From Acinetobacter albensis (GTDB taxonomy: Bacteria > Pseudomonadota > Gammaproteobacteria > Pseudomonadales > Moraxellaceae), in the NCBI RefSeq assembly GCF_900095025.1, contig NZ_FMBK01000002.1, positions 124,001-188,000 of the forward strand: 64,000 nucleotides of DNA, read 5' to 3'. Positions 56,578 to 64,000 of this stretch are shown piece by piece. Position 1 is the first letter of the stretch. Each line of letters opens with the position of its first letter. The notes beneath the pieces were generated by a model that saw only the letters and a program-made list of their open reading frames with translations, did not search any database and had not been told where the DNA came from. The translations under genes were made by a program, and so were the position numbers.

Positions 56578-57024
56578 TTTCCGTATTTCACTCCAGCAAA
56601 TTAATTCAAAATAAAAAAATTCCCCGAATTTATTATCTGGTGTTGTCCAATAAAATATGATGAGGACGTTGTAAAAATACCTAAATGAGCAGTCCAATAA
56701 ATAAGAAAATGTGCAATTAGCTCTGTTAACAATCCTGATTTTGGTTATTCAAAAACTTTAAACGAAATCAAAATATAAACTCATCGATTTTTAATTTTTA
56801 TAAATGTGTTGAGCTTAAATAATTTTTTAAGCTCATTATGATCGAATAAGAAAAGTTACATACAAGATCTAAAGGGCTATAGAGCACAGAATAATCTACA
56901 TGAGTGTCATGTATCTATGCCTAATTTACTGACTATGCTTCAGGTTTCTGATTTTAAAAAAATAGGCTCATCTGAAAAAGTAAACAGATGAACCTAATTT
57001 TAAAATACTGTTTGAATTAAAAAT
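56578..57024. other. 447-bp gap after tRNA-Arg
   Basis: AT-rich, no gene seen. It holds a perfect 10-base inverted repeat TGAGCTTAAA/TTTAAGCTCA (56810-56819, 56826-56835) of unknown role and the sulfatase terminator. No duplicated tRNA end (att site) was found. Confidence 0.5.
56963..56996 (-). terminator. terminator of the sulfatase and possibly the whole mph-catA transcript
   Basis: TAGGCTCATCTG/CAGATGAACCTA with one G-T pair and a T7 run on the minus strand, 28 bases past the sulfatase stop. Confidence 0.85.
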
Positions 57025-58749
57025 CTATTTTTGCTCTGATAGTTTTTTTAGAAACTCAGGCTCTATACATTTGTCATAAAAACAGTTCATTTGACCGTAT
57101 TTATAACGTACTGGTGCATCAACTACGCCAACACGTTTGGCATAATCTGACCAGTCTTGCGCAAGTTCTTGGGTTTTACTCGGGTTTTGAGCCGCTAAAT
57201 TGATACGATAAGATGGATCTAATTTACGATTGTAGAGTTCCCATTCTCCCGTGCCATAAGGTGGCACTTGAAGTTGTACTGCCCAATCGCCTTTATATAA
57301 AGCACGGCGAGTATTAAATTCCCAACCTAAAGTACGTTCAGGCAGCACTTTTCCTTTAAAAATAGGCAATAACGAACGTCCTTCCATTTTCAATACAGGT
57401 TGTCCATGCAGTGTATCTGGTCGCGTAGCACCCGTCAGTTCAAGAATGGTCGGAACAAAATCCATGACATGAATAGTTTCTGAATTTATTTGACCTGCTT
57501 TAATTTTATTCGGATAACGAATAATCGCAGGGACGTGAATGCCGCCATTTGACAGAATACTTTTGAAATAAGGCAATGGCGTAGATGAAACTTGTGCCCA
57601 TTGTGGTCCTAAAGTCACATATGAATCTTTTTTACCCATATTTTCGGGGCTATTGTCAAATGTAGCATCGACCCATTCCCGGATTCCGTTTTTATCTTCA
57701 GTTGTGCCTAAAGACTCGGGTGTTGCTGATTCAGAACCATTGTCAGACATGAATAAAATGAGGGTATTGTCCAGTTCACCGGTACGTTTTAAATAGTCAA
57801 TCACACGACCAATATTGTGATCCATATTGTCGATCATGGCTGCATAGATTTGCATGGTTTTGGTTTGATCTTGTTTTTGGGCTTCAGTTAATTTATCCCA
57901 AGCAGGGAATACATCCATGAGTGGATTATTCACTTTTGTTCCCTTTGGCATGATCCCCAATTGAATCATGCGTTTTAAACGGGCTTGGCGAATTTTTTCA
58001 TAACCTTCTTTATAGTGACCTTCATATTTTTTAAGGTATTGATCGGGTGCTTGCAAAGGCCAATGAGGTGCAGTAAAAGCCAAATAACCGAAAAATGGTT
58101 GATCTTTTTTACGGTTATTTTCTAGGTAAGAAAGCATTTTAGTGGTAAAGAAATCACTAGAATAAAAATCTTTAGGTAAGTTAGTTTCTTTACCGTCTTC
58201 GAAATAGCGTGCTTTATAGTTGCCTGGGAACATTTGGCTCGCATCCATATGCGCAGCACCACCAGGCATTAATGTAAATGAGCGGTCAAAACCTCTGGCT
58301 TTGGCATGGCTGTCATCTGTTGCACCTAAATGCCATTTACCTGTGACAAAAGAGGCATAGCCTTGGGGTTTTAATATTTCAGCTAAAGTTATCACGCGAT
58401 TATTTAAACGGCCTTCATACCCTGGTTTGCCTTTCTGTTCAGGTTGTAAAAACTCGGCCATGCTTCCAAGACCTGCTTGATGGCTGTCATTACCTGTTAA
58501 TAACATCGAACGTGTCACTGAACAGGTTGGGCCTGCATGAAAGTTACTAAGTACCGCACCTTCTTTGGCCAATTTTTTTAAATTTGGCGTAGAAATTTCT
58601 CCGCCAAATGGTTGGATGTCAGAAAATCCCAAGTCATCTGCCACAATAACCAGGACATTTGGCTGTTTAGCAGGAGCAGCATGAGTGGATAAATTACAGA
58701 GTAGCGTGGGTAAAAATAACACCACTAGTGCTAATTTTTGAGTAACCAT
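57025..58749 (-). CDS. arylsulfatase-type sulfatase with variant active-site motif
   Basis: A 574-residue periplasmic sulfatase with a signal peptide (about 1-25). Metal-binding DDLGFSD (near 38-44) and TGKWHLG are typical of alkaline-phosphatase-like sulfatases. The nucleophile Cys76 lies in CSVTR followed by SMLLTG; the usual formylglycine consensus is Cys-X-Pro/Ala-X-Arg, so Val78 is unusual. It begins 72 bases after catA with no terminator between. It may share the phenol hydroxylase transcript; release of phenols from aryl sulfates would explain that. No maturation enzyme is in the window. Confidence 0.88.
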   Translation of the reverse strand: MVTQKLALVVLFLPTLLCNLSTHAAPAKQPNVLVIVADDLGFSDIQPFGGEISTPNLKKLAKEGAVLSNFHAGPTCSVTRSMLLTGNDSHQAGLGSMAEFLQPEQKGKPGYEGRLNNRVITLAEILKPQGYASFVTGKWHLGATDDSHAKARGFDRSFTLMPGGAAHMDASQMFPGNYKARYFEDGKETNLPKDFYSSDFFTTKMLSYLENNRKKDQPFFGYLAFTAPHWPLQAPDQYLKKYEGHYKEGYEKIRQARLKRMIQLGIMPKGTKVNNPLMDVFPAWDKLTEAQKQDQTKTMQIYAAMIDNMDHNIGRVIDYLKRTGELDNTLILFMSDNGSESATPESLGTTEDKNGIREWVDATFDNSPENMGKKDSYVTLGPQWAQVSSTPLPYFKSILSNGGIHVPAIIRYPNKIKAGQINSETIHVMDFVPTILELTGATRPDTLHGQPVLKMEGRSLLPIFKGKVLPERTLGWEFNTRRALYKGDWAVQLQVPPYGTGEWELYNRKLDPSYRINLAAQNPSKTQELAQDWSDYAKRVGVVDAPVRYKYGQMNCFYDKCIEPEFLKKLSEQK

Positions 58750-58821
58750 AACGAATCCTTGATAGTGGTTTTTATTTTATTGTTTGGTGACTTGTGTGAT
58801 TAATTCTATGCTCAACCAGAA

Positions 58822-59742
58822 TTAAGCGCTTACGCGACGACGTTCAACTTCAGAGCTAGGTGCAGCGTCCACATCTTTGTTCAGTTCAACATTGAACTGA
58901 ATATGTTTGAATGGTTTGTCTAAGCCACGACGTGCGATCTCAGCTTCATCCGTAACATCTTCAGCTGTAGCCACTAAACCATCACGTGTTGCAAATGCGA
59001 AGTCATCCCAAAGATACTGGTCGCCTTCAATATTGAATTGCGTCGTTAACTTGCGATAGCCCGGTGCAGAAACAAAGTAATGCACATGAGATGGACGGTT
59101 TCCATGACGACCTAATTTGTCTAGCACAAACTGCGTTGTTCCTTGTGGAGGACAACCATAACCGACAGGCATCGTCGTTTGAGCAACATATTGACCTGCA
59201 GTATCTGTTAATACTGTACGACGTAAGTTGAAGTCAGACTGCGACTTATCAAAGAATGAATAATTACCTAAACTGTTGGCATGCCAGATTTCAACTTTAG
59301 CGCCTTCAATGATATTGCCTTGAGTATCCTTCACAATCCCTTCGATGAACAAGGTAGGGATTTTATCAGTTTCAGAACCATCATCCATACGGGTAAAGCC
59401 GACTGATTCAGGTGCACCTGCCACATAAAGTGGACCTTCGATGGTACGTGGTGTACCACCCGTAATCCCTGCTTTAGCATCAGCTTCATCCGCACGAAGA
59501 TCAAGATAATGCTCAAGTCCCAGACCAGCAGCCAAAAGACCGAGTTCGTTGGCTTGACCTGCGTCAGTAAAATACTCCAGACCTTTCCACAATTCTGATT
59601 GTGAGATATCAAGATCTTCAATGGCTTGGAAGAAGTCACCGAGTAGGCGCACGACAATTTTTTGTACACGCGCATCGACAGGGCCAGTTGCTGTATCGAC
59701 ATTCATTTCTTTCACGAGAGCATCAATTTGTTGACGGTTCAT
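58822..59742 (-). CDS. catA: catechol 1,2-dioxygenase (phenol-linked copy)
   Basis: Intradiol cleavage of the catechol formed from phenol. It has 306 residues, the same length as the copy at 6186-7106 and about 80% identical by my count. The iron ligands Tyr161, Tyr195, His219 and His221 are conserved. The frame could extend to 59808, but ATG 59742 has AAAGGA in front and matches the other copy. It is the sixth gene of the mph cluster on the minus strand, 180 bases after mphP, and supplies the next step of the pathway. Confidence 0.97.
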   Translation of the reverse strand: MNRQQIDALVKEMNVDTATGPVDARVQKIVVRLLGDFFQAIEDLDISQSELWKGLEYFTDAGQANELGLLAAGLGLEHYLDLRADEADAKAGITGGTPRTIEGPLYVAGAPESVGFTRMDDGSETDKIPTLFIEGIVKDTQGNIIEGAKVEIWHANSLGNYSFFDKSQSDFNLRRTVLTDTAGQYVAQTTMPVGYGCPPQGTTQFVLDKLGRHGNRPSHVHYFVSAPGYRKLTTQFNIEGDQYLWDDFAFATRDGLVATAEDVTDEAEIARRGLDKPFKHIQFNVELNKDVDAAPSSEVERRRVSA

Positions 59743-59773
59743 TATGATCATCCTTTGATTGATGAGAAATAGA

Positions 59774-59841
59774 TTCGAATGATCTGGAACGGACAAGAAA
59801 CAGATCATTCGAAAGTGGGAGAACTCGGGAGAACGGAGTTC
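59774..59841 (-). repeat. hairpin pair between mphP and catA
   Basis: A perfect 13-base inverted repeat TTCGAATGATCTG/CAGATCATTCGAA (59774-59786, 59801-59813) lies beside a smaller one, GAACTC/GAGTTC (59821-59826, 59836-59841), just ahead of catA. No T-run follows. It matches the hairpin pair before the first catA in position, not in sequence. Confidence 0.6.
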
Positions 59842-59922
59842 ATTATTTTTACTTTTACATTCCGTGATGAGATTTTTGCTATTCAGCTAGAGTTTAAATT
59901 TCATCTAATATTTCAGGAATGA

Positions 59923-60984
59923 TTAAATATGTCTAAATAAAGCGGAACGCGATTGATTAGAGGCACCATCTGCAGCACTTAAGAAACGTTCAGTATGTAT
60001 ATCTTTTTCAAAGAGACGACTTTGCATCAGTGTTGAAATAGCTGCATCAATCATAGGCGGTGGACCACATAAATAAGCTTTATGGCCACTGCATTTATTT
60101 TCAAAATAATCTGCTACGGCTTCATGCACAAAACCTGTAAATCCTGTCCAGTGATCTTCTGCTTTAGGGGCATTCAGTGCAGGAATGTAGCGGAAGTTTG
60201 GATAGTCTTTTACCAGTTTTTCAAATTTTGCATGGTTATACAATTCAGAAACATCACGCGCACCTTGGAACAAGTAAATGGTACGGTTATCACCTTGTTC
60301 CAATAAATCTAAAATCATTGATTGCGGGCTAGAAAGTCCAGAACCGCCAGCAATAAAGATGGCATCTTTTTCATCGGATTTACGCACAAAGAATTGTCCA
60401 TAAGGTCCTGAAACGTCTAGTTCATCGCCCACTTTCAGGGTTTCATGCACATAAGTGGTGGCTGCACCGCCTTGTACTTGACGAATATGGAGTTCAATAA
60501 TGCCTTCTTCACTTGGCGAATTAGCGATAGAAAATGCGCGTGTTCCTTCAATATTTGGTAATTGAAGATTGATATATTGCCCAGCCTGAAATTCCATTGG
60601 GCGGTCAATCTGTAAACGCACGCCTTTAATGGTCGGTGACAGTTGTGTGATCTCTAAAACTTTGGCTTGGTAGTCTTGGACTAAATAGCCTAAGAAATCC
60701 TCATCTTCATCCACATCGGCTTCAATCACCATGTCAGATTCAGGTTTACAACAACAGGCGAGAACTTTGTTTTCTTCACGCTCAATATCCATCAGCGCAA
60801 AAGGTGAGGCTTCGCCGACATCATAAAAACCGTCAGTGACCTGAACTTTACAGGTCCCACAGGTGCCATGACCACAGGCAAAGGGTAGCCAAACCCCTTG
60901 ACGTAAAGCGGCATCTAAAATGGTTTGATCTTCTTCCACGTCAATGGTCATGCCGACAGGTTCAATCGTGACTTGATAACTCAT
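59923..60984 (-). CDS. mphP: phenol hydroxylase reductase component
   Basis: NADH-dependent flavoprotein that feeds electrons to the diiron hydroxylase. It has 353 residues. The N-terminal [2Fe-2S] ferredoxin domain has Cys37, Cys42, Cys45 and a Cys in LACCCKP near 77. The reductase part has the flavin motif RAFSIANSP, the nucleotide motif FIAGGSGLSSPQSM, and a C-terminal LCGPPPMID. It corresponds to DmpP of Pseudomonas. GGGAG precedes the start; the gene begins 12 bases after mphO. Confidence 0.95.
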   Translation of the reverse strand: MSYQVTIEPVGMTIDVEEDQTILDAALRQGVWLPFACGHGTCGTCKVQVTDGFYDVGEASPFALMDIEREENKVLACCCKPESDMVIEADVDEDEDFLGYLVQDYQAKVLEITQLSPTIKGVRLQIDRPMEFQAGQYINLQLPNIEGTRAFSIANSPSEEGIIELHIRQVQGGAATTYVHETLKVGDELDVSGPYGQFFVRKSDEKDAIFIAGGSGLSSPQSMILDLLEQGDNRTIYLFQGARDVSELYNHAKFEKLVKDYPNFRYIPALNAPKAEDHWTGFTGFVHEAVADYFENKCSGHKAYLCGPPPMIDAAISTLMQSRLFEKDIHTERFLSAADGASNQSRSALFRHI

Positions 60985-60996
60985 GATCGTTCTCCC

Positions 60997-61362
60997 TTAT
61001 ACATGTGTGCCGTTGTAGCCATCTAAACCTGGCGTCACAAAGCGCAGTAGCGATTTATGATCAAAGTTTAAATCAGCCAAAGTCTGAGAAAAATCGATAT
61101 CTGTTAAGCGTTCACGATTCAGGGTGAATTGCACTTTTGACCAATCGATATGTTCAAAGTCTGGATGTTGATTGAAACCCGCTTGAATTTGCTGATCAAT
61201 CAAGTCCTGTAAACTTTGTTGTGGCGAGACCACAAAAGCATGTGCGGCACAAAACAGCGTGTGATGATCCCATCCTACATAGAGCAGCATGTTGTCGCCG
61301 TAATTTTTTTGTGCATCACGTGCATCAAATTCATAGTTTTTTTGAATCGCTTGTACTGGCAT
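60997..61362 (-). CDS. mphO: phenol hydroxylase component O (DmpO-like)
   Basis: A 121-residue oxygenase subunit (gamma) of the multicomponent phenol hydroxylase, part of the alpha2-beta2-gamma2 core. It has no cofactor motif, as expected. It carries GWDHHTLFCAAHAFVVSPQQSL near 30-50, a pattern of the DmpO family. GGAG precedes the start. Confidence 0.92.
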   Translation of the reverse strand: MPVQAIQKNYEFDARDAQKNYGDNMLLYVGWDHHTLFCAAHAFVVSPQQSLQDLIDQQIQAGFNQHPDFEHIDWSKVQFTLNRERLTDIDFSQTLADLNFDHKSLLRFVTPGLDGYNGTHV

Positions 61363-61440
61363 GAGAAAACTCCTAAATTCCTTGAGTGTGAAGCCATCTC
61401 GAAATTTTTATTCATGAGATGACTTCTGATCCTTTATTCT

Positions 61441-62979
61441 TTAAGTGGTTTGACCTTTCCATTTTCTCCAACGTTCTTGGTCTGGAGAACCTTCAATATC
61501 CATGTTGTCTGCGCCGACATTGAAATTGTAATAGTCACGTAAAATACTTTCTAAATCGGGACCGCCACAGTTGCCTTGTAAAATTTGGTTCACTGGCAAC
61601 CACGCTTGAATATATTTTTCAGGTTCACGTTCAAAAATGTCATGACAGCCGTCTGAACAAGTGTGGTAACGCTCACCTTTATAAATACTGTCGCGGTAGC
61701 TGAACATGGTTGGGTCGCCATCCATTTCCGTAAAGGTCATTGGAATCTGACAAATTTGACACAGTTGCGGTAAGCCATTGCTATAGAAGCGTTTTCCTTC
61801 AGCTTCCAACTTACGCGCCAATTCCCATTTTGGACGGTAATATTTGTCAAAAGTATCTGGATATTTTTCAGATAACCAATCCATTTCTTCATCGGTTGGA
61901 ATCCAAGTATGGAAACCTGCAGCATGACCAAAGTTATAGAAAATCCACCATGCTTGATGTGAAATATGTTCTTTTTCTTTCACAATCACGTCTGAGTATT
62001 TAGGCATACGAATACCGTAACGGCTGAGGTCTTTAAACAATGCGCCACCCGCTTCTTCGAAATAAGTTTCCCATGCTTCTTTCCAAGACATCACTTTGTT
62101 TGGCAACATGTAATCCATCATCATGCCGACAATAGACAGCAGGCGAGTACCGCGCCAGAACCATTTATCAATCCATTCCTGAACAATCGGAACGTTATCT
62201 TCATGCTGTTCAAGTAAGAATTTGACAATTTCCAAACCTAAGGTCATGTGACGTGCTTCATCCGACTGCGCACTAAAACCAAAGGTTACGGTTGCCATAT
62301 CGCCGTTATATGCTGCACCTGACATAAATGGCACGAACAATAAGTTGGTGAGTACATATTCAAAGGAGAAACTAATCGCCAGTAAGAACTCAAAAGGACC
62401 TGCTGAACGCGCATCTTCAAAGAATGATTTTGGTACAGACAAGTACCAAACGCGGTCATGCATATGCGCCCAGTCTTGGAAGCCGTCAAAGAATTTGTTG
62501 TAATGGCTCATGGCATGAATTTGCGTCTGTACATGGCGCAGTTCATCAATCGATTGCATTTGCGAAGCAATACGTGCGCCGATTCCGCCAAATTGGCGCC
62601 CCACATGCGCATAACCTTGATAGGCTTGATATTCCAATGGCGTGACGGCGGTTAAAAACAGTTTAATGGCATTTAAATAGCGTTCATTACTGACATTCAT
62701 CTGACCATTGTTTTGAGAAAAGGCATCAAAAATGGCATACAGTTTTTTCTCTTTTTCTGACTGATATTTCCAGTACGAATCCATGGTTAAACGGAACGGG
62801 TCTTCCCATTTTGACCAGTCCGTAATTTTAATCCCTTCAAATTCTTCGTAAGGAAAAGCCTCTTTACGATCTGCATAGGAAAAATCCCAATCCAGATCAC
62901 GGGTCAACATCCGGTAGCGGTCTTTCGCATTTAGTTTTTTGGTGGCAGTTTTAGTCGCGCTTTTTGCTTGGCTATTCAT
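61441..62979 (-). CDS. mphN: phenol hydroxylase large oxygenase subunit (DmpN-like)
   Basis: The catalytic alpha subunit, 512 residues, with a carboxylate-bridged diiron centre. Two (D/E)ExRH motifs are visible: SIDELRHVQTQ near 140 and QSDEARHMTLGLE near 240, each with its partner Glu upstream. It hydroxylates phenol to catechol and likely methylphenols as well. ATG 62979 is preferred over the frame up to 63087, which would overlap mphM; AAGGA lies 8 bases ahead. Confidence 0.96.
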   Translation of the reverse strand: MNSQAKSATKTATKKLNAKDRYRMLTRDLDWDFSYADRKEAFPYEEFEGIKITDWSKWEDPFRLTMDSYWKYQSEKEKKLYAIFDAFSQNNGQMNVSNERYLNAIKLFLTAVTPLEYQAYQGYAHVGRQFGGIGARIASQMQSIDELRHVQTQIHAMSHYNKFFDGFQDWAHMHDRVWYLSVPKSFFEDARSAGPFEFLLAISFSFEYVLTNLLFVPFMSGAAYNGDMATVTFGFSAQSDEARHMTLGLEIVKFLLEQHEDNVPIVQEWIDKWFWRGTRLLSIVGMMMDYMLPNKVMSWKEAWETYFEEAGGALFKDLSRYGIRMPKYSDVIVKEKEHISHQAWWIFYNFGHAAGFHTWIPTDEEMDWLSEKYPDTFDKYYRPKWELARKLEAEGKRFYSNGLPQLCQICQIPMTFTEMDGDPTMFSYRDSIYKGERYHTCSDGCHDIFEREPEKYIQAWLPVNQILQGNCGGPDLESILRDYYNFNVGADNMDIEGSPDQERWRKWKGQTT

Positions 62980-63037
62980 CTTGATCATCCTTTTCAATCT
63001 GTTGAAGCGATTGGCTTCTTGTATTTTTTGTGTGGGA

Positions 63038-63307
63038 TTAATTCCACTGCAAGGTGAAGGTGTCGTCATCTTCATCAACGTTGCCACCTAAGGTGATCAT
63101 GTTGAGTTGCAATTCTTGAATGTCCCAATCTTGTCCTAGTTTTTCAGATACCGTTTCTGCACGAACCACAAGTTTTCCGATATTTTCCACACGGATCATG
63201 GCCGGAAGGTATTGAATGGTGGCTTCTGGGTTATCTTGTTCAATCGCTTCAATGATGTAGCGTGAAGTATCGTTATCTTGTAATGCCAAATAAACTTTTG
63301 AGCTCAT
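63038..63307 (-). CDS. mphM: phenol hydroxylase regulatory/effector protein (DmpM-like)
   Basis: A small cofactor-free protein of 89 residues that binds the hydroxylase and tunes catalysis, as DmpM and MmoB do. It carries VYLALQDNDTSRYIIEAIEQ near the start and GQDWDIQELQLNMITLGGNV near the end, typical of this family. It begins 12 bases after mphL. Confidence 0.93.
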   Translation of the reverse strand: MSSKVYLALQDNDTSRYIIEAIEQDNPEATIQYLPAMIRVENIGKLVVRAETVSEKLGQDWDIQELQLNMITLGGNVDEDDDTFTLQWN

Positions 63308-63319
63308 GTCTGCGTATCC

Positions 63320-64000
63320 TTATGCAACTGAATCTAATTCAAGGGTTAAACCCGCTTTTTTACAGCGCTCTGCAATCACGGCTAAGCCATTGTCAATCGA
63401 TGCATTCCCAAGTGCGGTCGTGGCCCATGCACTAAAAGCTTCTGTTACTTGAGGTAAAAGCGTATTGATCCAACCTTGAATTAAGGCTTTATTTTCTTCT
63501 GATTCAGCAACGGCTATTTTTAAAACAGGATCTGACCATTTGCGTAAATCGGTTAAACAGTCCTTCATAAATTCAGTCAACATCGCCACATCACGTGCGC
63601 CTTGTTCAACCAACCATTGATCCAATTCACCATAAACCAGTTCTTGAATTAAGCTGTCGATGATTAGGTTTTGCAGGACATACAGTTTGAACCAATCTTG
63701 TTCGGTTAAGCTTTGTTCGCATAGTTTGCGCAGCGGTTGCCAAGCGGCATCATTCATCCAACTGTCTTTGGCTTGCTGAAGCGATTCACCGGTATTGCCA
63801 TCGATCAGTAAACCAATACGAGATAAATATTGCGCCATGCCTAAGCGATCCATTGCCGCATAAATACAAGCTTGAGTAATCACGGTACCATAACCATAGG
63901 CACTGCCTGACATCATGTGCAGATTGGCAGTTTGCTCGACATAACGGAATGGCAATAAGCAAGTGATGATTCTTTGTTTCACTTCATCACTTAAGTTTTC
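63320..64000 (-). CDS. mphL: phenol hydroxylase beta subunit, partial (DmpL-like)
   Basis: The C-terminal part of the second oxygenase subunit. The frame stays open to the window edge, so the N-terminal end (roughly the first third, if the usual length of about 330 applies) is outside. The visible 226 residues include ATTALGNASIDNGLAVIAERCKKAG near the C-terminus. No metal site is expected in this subunit. mphK and the activator gene, if present, would lie beyond the edge. Confidence 0.9.
   Translation of the reverse strand, partial: ENLSDEVKQRIITCLLPFRYVEQTANLHMMSGSAYGYGTVITQACIYAAMDRLGMAQYLSRIGLLIDGNTGESLQQAKDSWMNDAAWQPLRKLCEQSLTEQDWFKLYVLQNLIIDSLIQELVYGELDQWLVEQGARDVAMLTEFMKDCLTDLRKWSDPVLKIAVAESEENKALIQGWINTLLPQVTEAFSAWATTALGNASIDNGLAVIAERCKKAGLTLELDSVA

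Noticed and set aside
56506..56697. 63-codon minus-strand frame at tRNA-Arg
   Set aside because: Its end is the reverse complement of the tRNA, giving the familiar false peptide seen at tRNA genes.
56502..57024. Prophage or island attachment site at tRNA-Arg
   Set aside because: I found no second copy of the tRNA 3' end and no integrase in the window.

Overview
The window looks like a chromosomal segment of an Acinetobacter species. The AT-rich composition, the anthranilate dioxygenase and phenol hydroxylase gene sets, the tRNA-Asn cluster, and the housekeeping gene families all fit that genus. I cannot name the species from the sequence alone. I see no insertion sequence, prophage or CRISPR array.

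Region 1 (1-11.2 kb) is an aromatic-acid catabolic module. It holds the minus-strand genes antA-antB-antC (anthranilate 1,2-dioxygenase) followed by catA (catechol 1,2-dioxygenase). Two MFS carriers and two divergently transcribed AraC-type regulators share a 394-bp control region with repeated TTGATATAAAA boxes. A pirin gene lies upstream of antA. Region 2 (11.3-22.1 kb) is mostly housekeeping: an L,D-transpeptidase, hemE with a DUF817 membrane protein, a DUF3015/DUF4105 envelope pair, a very lysine-rich repeat protein, folE, and trpG-trpD-trpC-smr. Anthranilate is made by the Trp pathway and destroyed by the Ant pathway within the same 22 kb.

Region 3 (22.1-29.2 kb) starts with a gene-poor stretch holding a convincing NtrC/sigma-54 control region for glnA. 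Then come gabD, ubiC-ubiA and a lipoprotein alpha/beta hydrolase. Region 4 (29.5-39.4 kb, all minus) carries a PepSY membrane protein, an amino-acid permease with mmuM, two TonB-dependent siderophore receptors and a DUF1624-type acyltransferase. It looks like iron and sulfur-amino-acid acquisition. Region 5 (39.7-53.8 kb) has four tRNA-Asn genes (one a variant with compensated stem changes), sodB, a Nif3-like protein, a DegS-like protease, an aminotransferase, map and the rpsB-tsf operon with a long leader and an attenuator. It ends with rlpA and mltB.

Region 6 (53.1-56.6 kb) is an ABC-2 exporter, queF and an orphan gene in one operon, then tRNA-Arg(CCG). Region 7 (57-64 kb) is the second aromatic module: the multicomponent phenol hydroxylase genes mphL (cut by the window edge), mphM, mphN, mphO, mphP, then a second catA and a formylglycine-type sulfatase with an unusual active-site motif. 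The two catA genes are about 80% identical by my count. Both are preceded by paired intercistronic hairpins. Both modules feed catechol into ortho cleavage; the later cat and pca genes are not in the window.
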